From assembly GCA_003024785.1 (NCBI GenBank), contig PUQB01000293.1:1-64000 (forward strand): a DNA stretch of 64,000 nucleotides, in the 5' to 3' direction. Origin of the DNA: Selaginella tamariscina. Taxonomy: Eukaryota; Streptophyta; Lycopodiopsida; Selaginellales; Selaginellaceae. Under the pieces are notes generated by a model. It did no database searches. It saw nothing but the letters and a program-made list of their open reading frames with translations, and was not told the DNA's origin. The translations under genes were made by a program, and so were the position numbers. The stretch's first letter is position 1. Every line of letters starts with the position of its first letter. Of the stretch, positions 50,640 to 62,356 are shown piece by piece.

Positions 50640-51561
50640 ATCTATAGATAATCTATACTTACAAAATTCTATAATAACACAATTTAATTTTATTTCCGAA
50701 AAAGTTAAATAGCATATATGATATATAATATAACATAATTACATATAACATAACTGCAACTTATATTATATTTACAAGAATGGAACCCATAACCCCTTAT
50801 TTGCGAGTTCTGTTTGAACGAAAACGGAGGAGAAGAAGGCCAAAGCAATTGCAGCAGGTATGGTTGAAATGGAAGGGGCCAAAGGCCAAACGCAGACTGA
50901 ATCGTCAACTCAAACATCTGTCGATGCGTCCTCGGTTGTAAACGTGTTACGATGACTGTTACGGTTGTTGCGAACTTGCGACATACGGGGCGTGGTACTT
51001 TACAACATATGTATGTGTGCATGCTGTATGTATATATCATTTATGTCTCATAAGCATACACGCACGTATGTACATCCATATGCGTACTTAATAGATGTAT
51101 GATTATGAATCTACTAAACAGAACCAACATGTTGGATGCAATAACCAAGTTTTGTGACCTGTAACTCATACTAAATATGTCTACGACTGTAAAGGCTTAG
51201 TTGTATGCCCGTATGAGTCTTCACAGTCATTCCGAATGAGTAAGTTTGACTATTTTAATATATTATAATATATGTGTATATAAAAGTTTATACTATAACT
51301 AATGGCAACATATAAAAATATATTCTATAAAATGATAAAAGAGAATAAATAACAAGCTAAAATTACCAAAACCATGTACGTGCATCATATGCAATTAGAT
51401 AGGTAGATAAGTTGTATAGATCCATTCGAGTATAAGCATGCCTGATATATATATATAAACTATAGACATACCAAAACGTATTATTATAAGTACAGGTTTT
51501 ATATGTATATACACGCACATATATAGATGCATTGCATGAGTATATATATAGTATAAATTAG

Positions 51562-51610
<49 letters not shown>

Positions 51611-51730
51611 CTATAGACATACCAAAACGTATTATTATAAGTACAGGTTTATATGTATAGTAGTATATATGTCACATAGCATATTCAAATAATTTCATAT
51701 GATACTTTAAATGTTAAATAAAATTAATTT
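50640..51730. other. AT-rich intergenic DNA
   Basis: No complete gene. 50800-50950 looks weakly coding but was not identified. The phrase TATAGACATACCAAAACGTA, followed by TTATTATAAGTACAGGTTT, occurs twice (51465-51500 and 51612-51650), separated by a long (TA)n tract (51565-51609). Confidence 0.45.
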
Positions 51731-51804
51731 TGGCCCACACAGGTTTCGAACCTATGACCTTCGCGTTATTAGCACGACGCTCTAACCGACTGAGCTAGAA
51801 GGCC
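51731..51804 (-). tRNA. tRNA-Ile(AAU), copy 2
   Basis: 74 nt including the discriminator A, no intron. Acceptor GGCCTTC pairs with GTGGGCC except for one internal T-T mismatch. D-arm GCTCAGTCGGTTAGAGC, anticodon stem TCGTG/CGCGA, loop CTAATAA (anticodon AAU), T-stem ATAGG/CCTGT. The A- and B-box internal promoter sequences are intact by eye, and T-rich sequence follows. This is the more credible functional copy. Confidence 0.92.
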
Positions 51805-52913
51805 TTACAGAATTAAGACATGATTTAAATGTAAAAGGATTTATAGGTATGTTATTCGGTTAAGCACCGTCATGAAATGCTCCTTTTCCCACTGTTGAAA
51901 TGATGTTCTCCCTCTCCATATTCTTTAGAAACCGGGTGAGGTATTTAATAACACACACACAAGCTTAAAAATTAAACCATCCATAGAGTTAATAAGTTAT
52001 ATCGTAGAGTTAAAATCACAGTTAGTCCAATATATATATATCTATATATAAATTCCAGTAAACAATGTATATAAGGAACAACAAGCTAGGATTCTGCAGT
52101 TTTCATTGAAATTGTTAGCTACATTTATGTACATTGAAGGATGTGCATGAGAGCGATGCAATGTGATTGAATTTTTGTATTACAAACCTGTAAGACATAA
52201 GCTTCTCCGAATACAAAAAAGAGGAAAGAACAGACAGTTTCAGCGGAATTTGAAGAAAAATCGTAGTCTTTTCATGAATTGTTAGAACACATAAAGACCT
52301 TCAAACAAGATTCTCTCGGTTTACTTTAAGTACAAGACTTGTATTTCTACAGACATTCGTGTGTGTGTGTTGTGTTGTGCGTGTGTTGCGTGTTTCGTGT
52401 GCTTGTATGTACAGATTTAAGGCATACAACAAAGATACATATCCTACAACCCAGGATGCAAGACAAGAGAAGTTGACATCTCAAACACATAGGAGGTTAT
52501 ATGCATAGGAAGGTGAGATTAAAAACGCAAGACAAGAGAGGTTGGCATCCCAAACACAAATCAAGAGGCTGCATGCATAGAAAGGTGAGACCGAGGATGA
52601 ACCATAACGATCCAAAAACAAATCAAAAAAGACATTCAATATATACTTATTAGGACCAATTTTTACACTATGTCAAACTCTCCAAATGCACGTTGGACAG
52701 TGGAATCAAAATTATAATTTAAGACACTAGAGATATATAAGATTTATTCTAATAAATCATATAATAAATTTTAAAAAAAATGCATTAGAAAATAAATTAG
52801 TTAAGCCCACCAGTAATGTAAATATGTTTGTATTTTTCTAAAATACGATGTGTTAGCACGAAACTAGGCTACATTCTAAAATAAACAACAGTATCCAGCA
52901 GCTTAACTGTATT

Positions 52914-53670
52914 CATGTCCTCCGTCCAGCGGATTCATGAATTTGTTTTTTGGTACATATGGGCACTGTGGTAGTGCACATTGGTCCCGTCAGGTGTTTG
53001 ACCAGATGCTGAAACGGACTCTTTTCTCGTGGTCGATAATGATTGCACTGAATGAGCATTTTCTGGAGTCCAAATGTATACTTGAGAAATGCCAGAGTTC
53101 GACGTGGTGTGCTGGAATTCCGTAGTTACTGCCTTTTCACGGAACTTTAGACTATCTGAAGGAACAGAGTTGTTCATAACTATGCCTGAGAGAAGCATCA
53201 TTTCATGGAATGTCCTTCTCACTGCATATACCTACTCGGGCCATCTGCAGGAAGCCAAGGAAAAGAGATTGTAGAACTCACTCATCAGGGCATTTGCTAT
53301 GAGCGCAATCCCACAGATGTATTTGCTGAAATGACTGTGTGAAGAGCTCCGATGCATGCATTGCAATGTTCTATGGGATGATGAAGCAAAGACAATGTTT
53401 GATTCAAAAGAATGAGATTTCCTGGACTGCTTTTCTTGCAGCTTATGCCTGGAGGAAGCCAGGAGAATACTTGTTCCTTCACAATAGCGCAAACTCGCAA
53501 AGGAACCATCGAGCAAGTGCTGGAAACCTTGGAGAGAATGCTGCATAGTTATCTTGATGAAGCCAGAGAAACATTCGACAAGGCACCTCAGAGGAGTGGG
53601 CTATATACTCAAATAGGGCATCTTGAAGAGTCGTCATTACTGACAGGAAATAAGGCTAACCTAGTTTACT
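52914..53670 (+). pseudogene. PPR protein remnant
   Basis: Plus-strand PPR motif pieces lie in changing frames: HWSRQVFDQMLKRTLFSWS, MPEFDVVCWNSVVTAFSRN, SIISWNVLLTAYTYSGHLQE and NEISWTAFLAAYA. Motif length and style match the 31-residue type at 3.3-5.0 kb, but the sequence is different. Several shifts and stops break it up, and no start, E or DYW region is recognisable. It lies only in D2; D1 lacks most of it. Confidence 0.75.
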
Positions 53671-53879
53671 AAACTTGTCACGAGTGGTTAACCCGTAACA
53701 TGGAATTCATTATTTGTGACAACCCATGCTTGCTATTGTGCAAATCTTATGAATTAAAAGTTGTATCTGAAATATTTTAAAATCGTATAAAGATATGATT
53801 CTTAAGTTTATATTGTGCAAAATGTGTGTGTGGATTGGTACTAATTAAGATATTATGCAGCGCTATAGAGGACATGGAG

Positions 53880-54540
53880 AAGGCTAGAAAGGGAAAAGAA
53901 GGCAAAGGAGGAAGAAAGAAGCTAAAGAAAGGGAAGAAACAAAGGCTAAAGAGAAGGAAGAAAGGCTAAAGAGGAGGAAAGAAAGGCTAAAGAGGAGGAA
54001 GAAAGAAAGCTAAATGGAAGAAACTTGAAGACGTAATGTAGTCTTTTCGTGTTGCTCTATCATACTAAATTGTGTGTGTGTGTGTGTGTGTATAAAGGTA
54101 TAAGACATATATATAGTTTCTGCAACATCCAATCAACACAGGAGCATTCAGCGGATGAATATCAGTCTACTATCAGATGCCTATACGCATTCATTTCAGA
54201 TGTAGAGAAGGTACGTCTACTTTTTCTTTAAAGACTGATTGGCTTTACAATCTAGGAAGTGGAACCTGAACATCACCTCTTGGAAGCAAGTGTATCTTAG
54301 TTTAATATATATATCACGCGCACGCAAGCACGAAGCATATATTAGGAATCGGAGGAGTTGGAGGGTCTATCGAAGGAGAAATTAGGAAGATGCATTGCAT
54401 CTCGTTGGACAGGTGAAAGGTGTGGATCCAGATACTAAACTGGAGTCTACGATCGATGAAGCTTTGGAGGAGATGAATGCGATGAACATGAATATGACAA
54501 TACCGATGACGATTCATACCAATCTGACTTAGGTATATCT
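53880..54540 (+). pseudogene. Glucosidase II beta-subunit-like fragment
   Basis: A Lys/Glu-rich stretch (53880-54030, AAGGCTAAAGAG-type repeats) would encode a charged coiled-coil. A later exon-like segment (about 54345-54535) reads EELEGLSKEKLGRCIASRWT, then VDPDTKLESTIDEALEEMNA, then acidic DNTDDDSYQSDLG, in two frames one base apart. The LSKE-LGR-ASRWTGE pattern resembles the central region of plant glucosidase II beta (ER N-glycan trimming partner) as I recall it. No calcium-binding N-terminal repeats or C-terminal MRH domain are seen, so at best it is a fragment. Confidence 0.4.
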
Positions 54541-54665
54541 TTTTATACATATATAGTATATGTGTGGCTCAGGCATATGTTTGTTTGGCTTTTATTTTGT
54601 AAATTGCTTATAATGTACTGGACACATCTAGATATATATATGTACGTATAAATCACATGTATACT

Positions 54666-54848
54666 TCATGAGAACCATTTCTTCAGAATATCAACAACGT
54701 AACCCCGTTCATTTTCAAGGCATCTTGTGTCTTCCATTCCTGTATAGGACTCATCACATCCTTTTGTATATCCGATGGCAAACTTTCCCACAAAACTGGT
54801 ATAACCGGGCTGCCTGAGCTTTGTCAAATACCATGTCTTGGCTTGCAC
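54666..54848 (-). CDS. Unidentified exon-like open segment
   Basis: A minus-strand reading of 60 residues (includes AKTWYLTKLRQPGYTSFVGK, then GCDESYTGMEDTRCLENERG) has balanced composition unlike surrounding AT-rich DNA, with three cysteines. Not recognised, and no clear splice partner. May be part of a gene fragment cluster. Confidence 0.3.
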   Translation of the reverse strand: MQAKTWYLTKLRQPGYTSFVGKFAIGYTKGCDESYTGMEDTRCLENERGYVVDILKKWFS

Positions 54849-55266
54849 TACACATTGAAATACTCACCAATGCAGCTTGCAGGAATTCATCTCATCATCA
54901 GTTGAGTGATATAGCACTTTTCTAACGCTATCGAACGCTATCGAGCAACTGCCAACTGATAAGCATTCATATATATATATATATATCCCACATCATGTGT
55001 TCTATAAACTATATTTGCCCGGATAAACAATCAAAACATTTATAAAGTGTCTAACCTTATGCAATTTTAAGAGGTTTAAGATAGAACAGGATTTCTTTAC
55101 ATCGTACCATTCTTTACAAAATAGTTATTATACATATTGGTAACACACAAAGTACATGTATATTTTAAATCATTCCAATGCTATATTATTAAAAAAAGCC
55201 AATAAAATAAATGTTTAATGGACCGTTTGTATAATATTCAAGTTTAATCTGCTTACACTCTTTAAT

Positions 55267-56561
55267 TTACATATTATATCTTTCAACTACATTATGTGTG
55301 AGCTCAATTTCTTCAGCTCTATCAACAGTTTCGAGTTCAAGAGTGGTTTCTTCATCCCGAACAGCAGCCTTGTACCTGTACCAATGTGCACATAACAAAG
55401 TATGATGCCAAATAGGATATTCGCAACCAATTTAAATAGTCCAGGTGGCCCTTGTTTAGGTTGTTACTAAGCCAGCTTACTCTCCCACCTCATATTTATT
55501 ATATTATATCATCATATATTTATAGCTTATATACAAAACAGATTATATACTGTGAGAGAGAGAGAGTGAGAGAGAGTATGATTCCTAAACTTGTGTGTGT
55601 GTGTGTTTTATTATATGTATATTGAGAATATCTATAAGTATAGACTTCTATAATCTTACTTGAGAGAGAATATGATTCCTGAACATGCGTGTGGAAGTAT
55701 AGATTTCTATAATCTTCTTGTTATGAGAGAGAGAGAGAGTGTGATTCCTGAGCATGTGTGTGCGTGTGTGTGTTATTATAGAATTGTAAGTATAGGTTAT
55801 CTATAAATCTTACTTGCTATATTTTTGTATTCCTTTACAAATATATCTTATGTACTTCATGCGTATGCGTGCACAATATATGCATAGTATATCATGTACC
55901 CTCTTGTGTGTGTGTGTATAACACACATGTGTATCCATGTACGTACCTTTTGAAGTCTCATGATTAACCACAGTAACAAAAACGGTACTCAAGTAGCTAT
56001 AGAGAGCAGTTATACTCGAGAAGAGCGCACTCGCCATGCTCCTTAGATTCTCAGGAAACTGATCGTAGAAAACTCGAGAACTCAGACATCAGAACGCGGA
56101 GAAAGGTACGGTTTGATGTGGGTGGTTAACTAAACCGGCTTGTTTAGCCGTCTTCATCCTGGAGCTTGCCACCATTGCTGCAGTTAGCATTGCGAGTATA
56201 GAGATAGATAACCCGGTGCCTATCCTCTGAAGAAACGTTATCGTGTCCGGTTACTCTTCTTCCCAGCGGCATTATTATCCTGTCGTACACGGGGACGCAG
56301 GCAGTATACTGAAACACGTGGAAGGTTGCAGGTGGTATTGTGAAGTTACCACCGGGTTTGTGGTCCATAGTACGGGCTTGCTGTATGGTGAACGTGTTCT
56401 GGAGAGCGTGTGCCAGCGTGAAGATGATGCCTGTTGCCCAGATTGGAGACGTATGGAGTATGCATTTGAGCTGTTGTACGGTGCAGAGTCTCCATGGGGA
56501 TGCCTTTGCTTCGTCTGCTGTGTGGTCTGTGAGTGTTGGGAATGCTGCCTTGTCTAGGAAT
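55267..56561 (-). pseudogene. NPF (NRT1/PTR) transporter, 3' exons, copy 2
   Basis: Main exon 55947-56561: FLDKAAFPTLTDHTADEAKA, SPWRLCTVQQL, IIFTLAHALQNTFTIQQA, GGNFTIPPATFHVFQYTACV, PVYDRIIMPLGRRVTG, YDQFPENLRSMASALFSSI, a good NPF C-terminal half with AG acceptor and GT donor. Last exon about 55267-55395: HWYRYKAAVRDEETTLELET and VDRAEEIELTHN, stop TAA at 55267-55269. Frame shifts lie near 56195 and 56080. No 5' exons lie upstream (above 56.6 kb), so the N-terminal half is missing. The segment is an inverted repeat of 60.1-61.2 kb and also of the NPF part of copy 1. Confidence 0.8.
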
Positions 56562-59039
56562 CTGGGAGTGTGTGTCTATGAGAGAAATGATCTTGTGTGT
56601 GTACGTGCGAGCATGTGTGTGACTGTGTGTGCTTATATAACATGCATATATATATATATGCATGATTAACTAAACCCTAAACCCTTTGGTGCATCTTCGA
56701 CATATATAACACTCGTATATTTGCACGTGAACGTTGAGGTTTACAGGCATCTTGTGTCTGTGTCTGTGTAGAATGTGTGTGACTGTGTGTGCTTATATAA
56801 CATGCATGCAACCTACGCAATGATTAACTAAACCCTGAACCTTTGATGTCTGCGTAAGCACTTGTATATTTGCACGTGAACGTTGAGGATTATACAGGCA
56901 ACTTGAGTATCATATACCCTGAGTGAGTGAGAGAGAGATGTATATAATATTTCACACATGGCTATAAACATTGATTATATACATGTTTAACATCGTACAC
57001 ATGTATATGTATGTAACATAGAAAGATGTGCATATTTAAGTTATAACTTATTTATACACGTGCAAAACTTTATTAACATAAGTTACTTACATGTGTGTGT
57101 TATATATATATATATAAATGTTACATCTTGTTGTTGTTCTCCCTAATATAAATTTAACATGATTTTAAAATAAAAAATTATTTTGGACTCAAATAATTAG
57201 TTTAAAATTAATTTATATTAAAATATAAAGATTATAGACTTAATTATAAAATATGAATTTCAAGTTGCTTCTTTATATTATTTTTCCATCGAAAAGTTTG
57301 AAATCATTAGAAAAAGTTTTAGTTAATGTTTTAAATATTTAAGATTATATAGATCCTTAAAGTGCTAACACATGCATATTAAAGAGCATAATAATTACTT
57401 TATATAGCTAGTGGGGTACATAATTTTATTAAGTAAAATAATATTTCAACCTCTTTCTAATCATTTTTCTTAATTTTTTTCTTTCGTATTTAAAATTAAT
57501 TTTATTTAAATTTTTAATTAAATAATCATAACTATGATGATTACTAATCCATACAACAATGCATTTGAACATAAAGATTTATCACAATAATAATGCAAAA
57601 CTCATGAGAATTAATGAAACACAATTGATATAGAAAAATATGCATCCACTTATATATATATAAATTATAATTTCATATATCAGTATTAATATACTTAGAA
57701 AAAAGGCCGATATAAAGTATTAATATACTTAATCATTTTATAAGTAATATTATTATGAAGATGGACATGTTCTATGTAAGAATTAAATTTTATGTAGACT
57801 TATTTTCTTCATTCATTATGTAGAATTAATTCTTTTTAATATGGTTGATTTATAAGTAAAAATGATTAAAAATTATATAAATAAATTTTATACTTTATTT
57901 TAATTTATATCTTTATATTATTATGATTACTTAATTGAATTTTAATTAATAACAAATTATAAAAGAAGTTTAATGCTGATTAATAATGAAGGAGATATAA
58001 TAAAGTTGATACATTATTTACATCATTATAATTAGGTAGTGATGTAAAAAATATATCACCATATTTTACTATATATTCTCTATCACCTCCTTTGTTACTA
58101 AAACTTTTTCATTACCTATTATTAATTAAAATCTAATTAAATAACCATAATAATATCAAAATAAAAATTATCATTATTAAAAAATGTATCACCATCAAAT
58201 TTACACTATTAATTAATTAAAATCTTCTTATAGTCTCTTTAATAACATTTTATTTAACATGTGTAACTGAAAATGCTCTTTAGGGGAATGAGGTAAATTT
58301 TTTGTAATATAAAAAATATTATTAACTTATGTATATATATTATATATGTACCCATATACACTATAAACAATCATGAAACTCAACAGTGAAGAACCAAATA
58401 AAATACTTTTTATTAATGTAGGTTAATAAATTTATACAAGTCCTTGTAGAGGTACAACGTGCACACATGTATAAAAATATATAAAACATAAATGGTGATT
58501 ATATAAATGAGTTAAACTAAAGAAGGTAAAATACAAGTTATTAAACTTATATAAGTCCTTGTACATATATGTGTGCACACGTCGGTATAACCTATATAAA
58601 CATAAATATAAATACGTAAATATAAAGGTAAAGTTTCCCTTTAAGAGGTATTTGTATAGTTTTAATTGAAAATACCTTAAAGTAAATTTGTAGGAAAAGA
58701 CATTATTGTGGTGGTGTATGAGCATCGATCAAACATAGTTCATATACGTATAAAACTTTAATAAATATTAATTTTAATATGATGTGGAGAACCCTTAATA
58801 AAACGATTTTCATCATAATTAATGTTCTTTACCCTTAATGAGCTATTATCCTCCATTTCTATGTTATCTCTTTGCTCCCTTGGTGATGTACGAGCACTGC
58901 CTGACCTTATGTCTAAGACGTAGTATATTCTAAACATATCCTATTAAAACCCTAATTTTCATTAAATACTAAGCATATTCTTATTAACATATTAAACCCA
59001 ATGATCTTGTGTGTTGTGTGTGTGTTTGATCTAACTCAC

Positions 59040-59096
59040 AAGATAGTAGTTTCCAGCAGTAGGCTCACACTCCCAATCACTTTTATAATCTCTAAT
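59040..59096 (-). pseudogene. Isolated alpha-mannosidase exon copy (inverted)
   Basis: A 57-bp minus-strand segment with AG acceptor and GTGAGTTAGAT donor reads IRDYKSDWE...GNYY. It matches the mannosidase exon at 21549-21614 including flanking intron bases, with a 9-bp in-frame deletion. Near 59200-59295, in the opposite orientation, the intron before the mannosidase exon at about 19417 is also recognisable (TTATGTTTATTTAAATG, then CTGCAGGCA). These are shuffled pieces of the gene at 16-23 kb or of a lost paralogue. Confidence 0.7.
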
Positions 59097-59553
59097 CTGA
59101 ACAACAAAGATAATTAACGTAATACATTTTCCACGCGCACGCACACACACACTTTATTGGACAAACTGTTCACACGACTTAGAAAACCATATAGAATTAA
59201 ATAATACTTAATTAGTTATTATTTATAAACATTTATAAGCTTAGTAATTATTAATTTTAATAATTTAGTGTTTTATGTTTATTTAAATGTTTCTGCAGGC
59301 ATACACTATCGTATATGTTATATTATACCATGTTTTATTATATACACCTATGCATATTTATACTGGCCTTTATAATTATAATGCACGCACACACATTATT
59401 CATACTATACACATACAATATTATATGTCATAACACATATAGAGACACATACACACATTAAGCACAATTTACACGATCGGACTTAGGAAGAATCATACAC
59501 CATTTGCTTTTAGGGTTAACGGTTGCAACATATTATACACATCACGTGTACGG

Positions 59554-59697
59554 GTGTTTATTGGTTTTCCTGTCAGCAAATGGGAGCCCGTTTGCACGCC
59601 TCTCCCGTGTTATAATTGCTGCTTACAGAAAATGCTTCTTCCGGAATATTCTACCCTTCTCAACGTGTTAAACTCCAACACATTGACCAAGTCAGGT
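59554..59697 (+). other. Unassigned exon-like segment
   Basis: An open plus-strand reading (WEPVCTPLPCYNCCLQKMLL, then PEYSTLLNVLNSNTLTKSG) ends at a GGTATG donor-like site. It is richer in GC than its surroundings. Not recognised; low confidence that it is coding. Confidence 0.25.
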
Positions 59698-60133
59698 ATG
59701 ACCCTCTCACACACATATACACATGCGTGTGTTAAAACCTCATGTAGCTGTGTATGATTTTACGTTAAAAAGGTACATACATAAATCATCATTAATTTTT
59801 TGTATATCCAATTTATACATATAAATTAATTTGATTTCATGGCATATGTTATATAACTTACATTGTATATTTAACTCATACATATACATATTTATGATCT
59901 TACATCAAAAATGTATATATATACACTATCATATTATTTTAAATGTCTATACATGTGTGTGCGTGTGTGTGTATCTACCTAGTTATATACACATACATGT
60001 GTGTCTGAATTCACTTAAATATGTGTATATATATATTCATATACCAGTTCAAGCACGACTAGACACTCACAAACAGGCATCTCCTCTCACACACACATTA
60101 CTTCCCCAGGTTCCTAGAATGACATATTAACTA

Positions 60134-61222
60134 ATGATTCCCAACACCCATAGATCACACAGCAGACGAACCCCATGGAGACTCTGCACCGTACAACGAG
60201 TCGAGGAGTTCAAATACATACTCAATCTGGCAACAGGCATCATCTTCACGCTGGCACACGCTACGTTCACCATGGACCACAAACCGGATGGTAACTTCAC
60301 AATGCCACCCGCAACCTTCCACGTGTTTCGGTATACTGCCTGCGTCCCCGTGTACGACAGGATAATAATGCCGCTGGCAAGAAGAATAACCGGACACGAT
60401 AACGTTGCTTCAGAGGATAGGTACTGGCTATTCATCTCTATACTCGCAATGCTAACTGCAGCAATGGTGGAAAGTTCCAGGATGAAGACGGCTAAACAAG
60501 CCGGTTTAGTTAACCACCCACATCATTCTCTGCGTTCTGGCTTATACCGTAGTTTGTGCTTATCGAACTGTCTGGGTCTTTTGGACATCTCGAGTTTTTC
60601 TACGATCAGTTTCCTGAGAATCTAAGGAGCATGGCGAGTGCGCTCTTGTTAGTATAACTGCGTTCTTGTTACTGCGGTTAACCATATGTGTTATATACAC
60701 ACACCAGAGGGTACATGCATATATATTGTGCACGTAAATGCATGAGGTATATATAAGTATATTGTAAAGAAATATACAAAAATATAACAAGTAAGATCTA
60801 TAGATAATCTATACTTACAAATAGTTTATAATAACACACACAAAATCACACACACACACACACTCTCTTAACAAGTAAGATATATAGAAGTCTATTCTTA
60901 CAGATATTCAGGAATCATATTCTCTCTCACATAGCAAGTAAGATGTATAGAAGTCTATACTTACAGATATTCTCAATATACATAGTATAAAACACACACA
61001 CGTTCACTCCTTCACCGAGTTTCCTATAATATAAACTATGTTTTGTGATGTATGATCACTGATAGATAGGTGGGAGAGTATAAACAAGGGCCACGTGGAT
61101 TATTTCTATTGGTTACAAGCTATCATGTGACATCAACTTTCTTGTGTTTCTTTGTGCACATTAAGGCTGTTGTTCAGGACGAAGAAATCAATCTTGAACT
61201 CGGAAAGCTGAAGAAAATATAA
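60134..61222 (+). pseudogene. NPF (NRT1/PTR) transporter, 3' exons, copy 3
   Basis: Reads PWRLCTVQRVEEFKYILN, ATGIIFTLAHATFTMDHKPD, NFTMPPATFHVFRYTACVPV, YDRIIMPLARRITGHDNVAS and ISILAMLTAAMVESSRMKTA. This is the most continuous of the three copies in the centre (open 60134-60625). It keeps the segment before SFGHLEFFYDQFPE that copies 1 and 2 lack. After 60625 the frame is lost and the MRS-ASAL region is damaged. A tail exon at about 61165-61222 reads KAVVQDEEINLELGKLKKI and TAA. No 5' exons are present. With 55.3-56.6 kb it forms an inverted repeat whose homology includes the intron before the tail. Confidence 0.8.
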
Positions 61223-62356
61223 ATTAAAGAGTGTAAACAAATATTGTCCATTAAACATTTATTTTATTGTTCTATATATGATATAATAGCTATGGTAATA
61301 AACATATTAAATATCAATAATATAGTTCGAACTTGCAATGGCATCTTCTATTTATGACACAGTAAACTTTTGATGTTTGAGTAACATACTTACGATTTGA
61401 CAAGACTATTTTCAGGCTGGTTTACCCTCCTTATTTTGGGATAGTGCAACAAACGGAAGAACTCTTTAACAATGAAACTAACATGGTTCATGTTTATCTT
61501 TATCTTCCTATCAGTTGGCCTGATCCAATTGAGTACGGAAAACAATGCCAATTATTCTGCATCACAATGTCAAAGAAGTTCTTGTGCACATTAGTGAGAG
61601 AACGGTTTGGAAGCTACATGTTAGTGGGCATGCTCATGATCTAGATACCATCCAGCTTGCACTTGTGATGGAGTCGATCTGGCTAAAGAAGATTTCAATT
61701 GAAGTTGGAACATGCCCTGCTCATAGGAACACCAAAGATTTTCATTCAACATGTTTATTTTGATGGAGTTAATTATTTTTTTTAAGCACACAATGCATTC
61801 TCCTAGTTAATTCTTTAGATAAGGATACATTTTTATAGCCTCCACCCCCACCACTTGACATTGTTTGTCAAACGAAGTTGACATGGAGGTTAACAATGAG
61901 TCGTGTTTAACAAATCAACATAGATGCAAGACATTGATATTTGACATTATAGATGAAGAAGAGGCACCACCAATTCCTCTATAACCGTCATACGCTCACT
62001 CAAACTACCCAGTAATCTTGTAATTGTTTTAGTGGAAATTTCTATACCTATTATCTTAACAGCTTACAAATATTATATATATTAGTTTTTAATAAAATTA
62101 CATTGGCTCTTATTCTCGAAAATTTCTAAACATGTTATATATAGCCAAACCAGACTTCCTAATATATTTCATTTTATTATAATGCTAAACTTTAGAAGTA
62201 TTTATCACTACTTCAAACAAGTCTCTTGATACATTTTATAAAGAAAAAAATAAAATAAAATTCTTACAAAGCTATCTTGATATTTATTTATTTAATCGAA
62301 CTTGAGAAAAGAGAGTACATCATATTAGGAGGTACCATGGCCAGATGTGTTGTTAT
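61223..62356. other. Intergenic DNA with an unassigned open stretch
   Basis: 61444-61763 has two overlapping readings, one with NMVHVYLYLPISWPDPIEYG and one with KEVLVHISERTVWKLHVSGH followed by DLDTIQLALVMESIWLKKIS. The second looks codon-like, but I cannot assign either. The rest is AT-rich and no feature is seen. Confidence 0.3.

Larger units (their letters stand above)
51260..54000 (+). repeat. Direct duplication, copy D2
   Basis: Same-orientation partner of D1 (48380-50010). D2 is longer because it contains the PPR fragment at 52914-53670. The sequence downstream of GAAGGCAAAGGAGGAAGAAA continues into further Lys/Glu-rich repeats, whereas D1 jumps to NPF sequence. Confidence 0.85.
56570..60100. 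other. AT-rich intergenic DNA with repeat copies
   Basis: 56.63-56.9 kb holds a local tandem duplication (GACTGTGTGTGCTTATATAA, then TGATTAACTAAACCCT, then TATATTTGCACGTGAACGTT, each twice). 57.06-57.4 kb resembles the reverse complement of 27.84-28.01 and 37.84-37.96 kb. 57.8-58.5 kb is another copy of the dispersed AT-rich repeat also at 5.93-6.48 kb. No complete gene is seen. Confidence 0.5.

Noticed and set aside
56668-56688. Interstitial telomere repeats (AAACCCTAAACCCT)
   Set aside because: Only two units occur here and in the neighbouring copy; too short for a telomere remnant.
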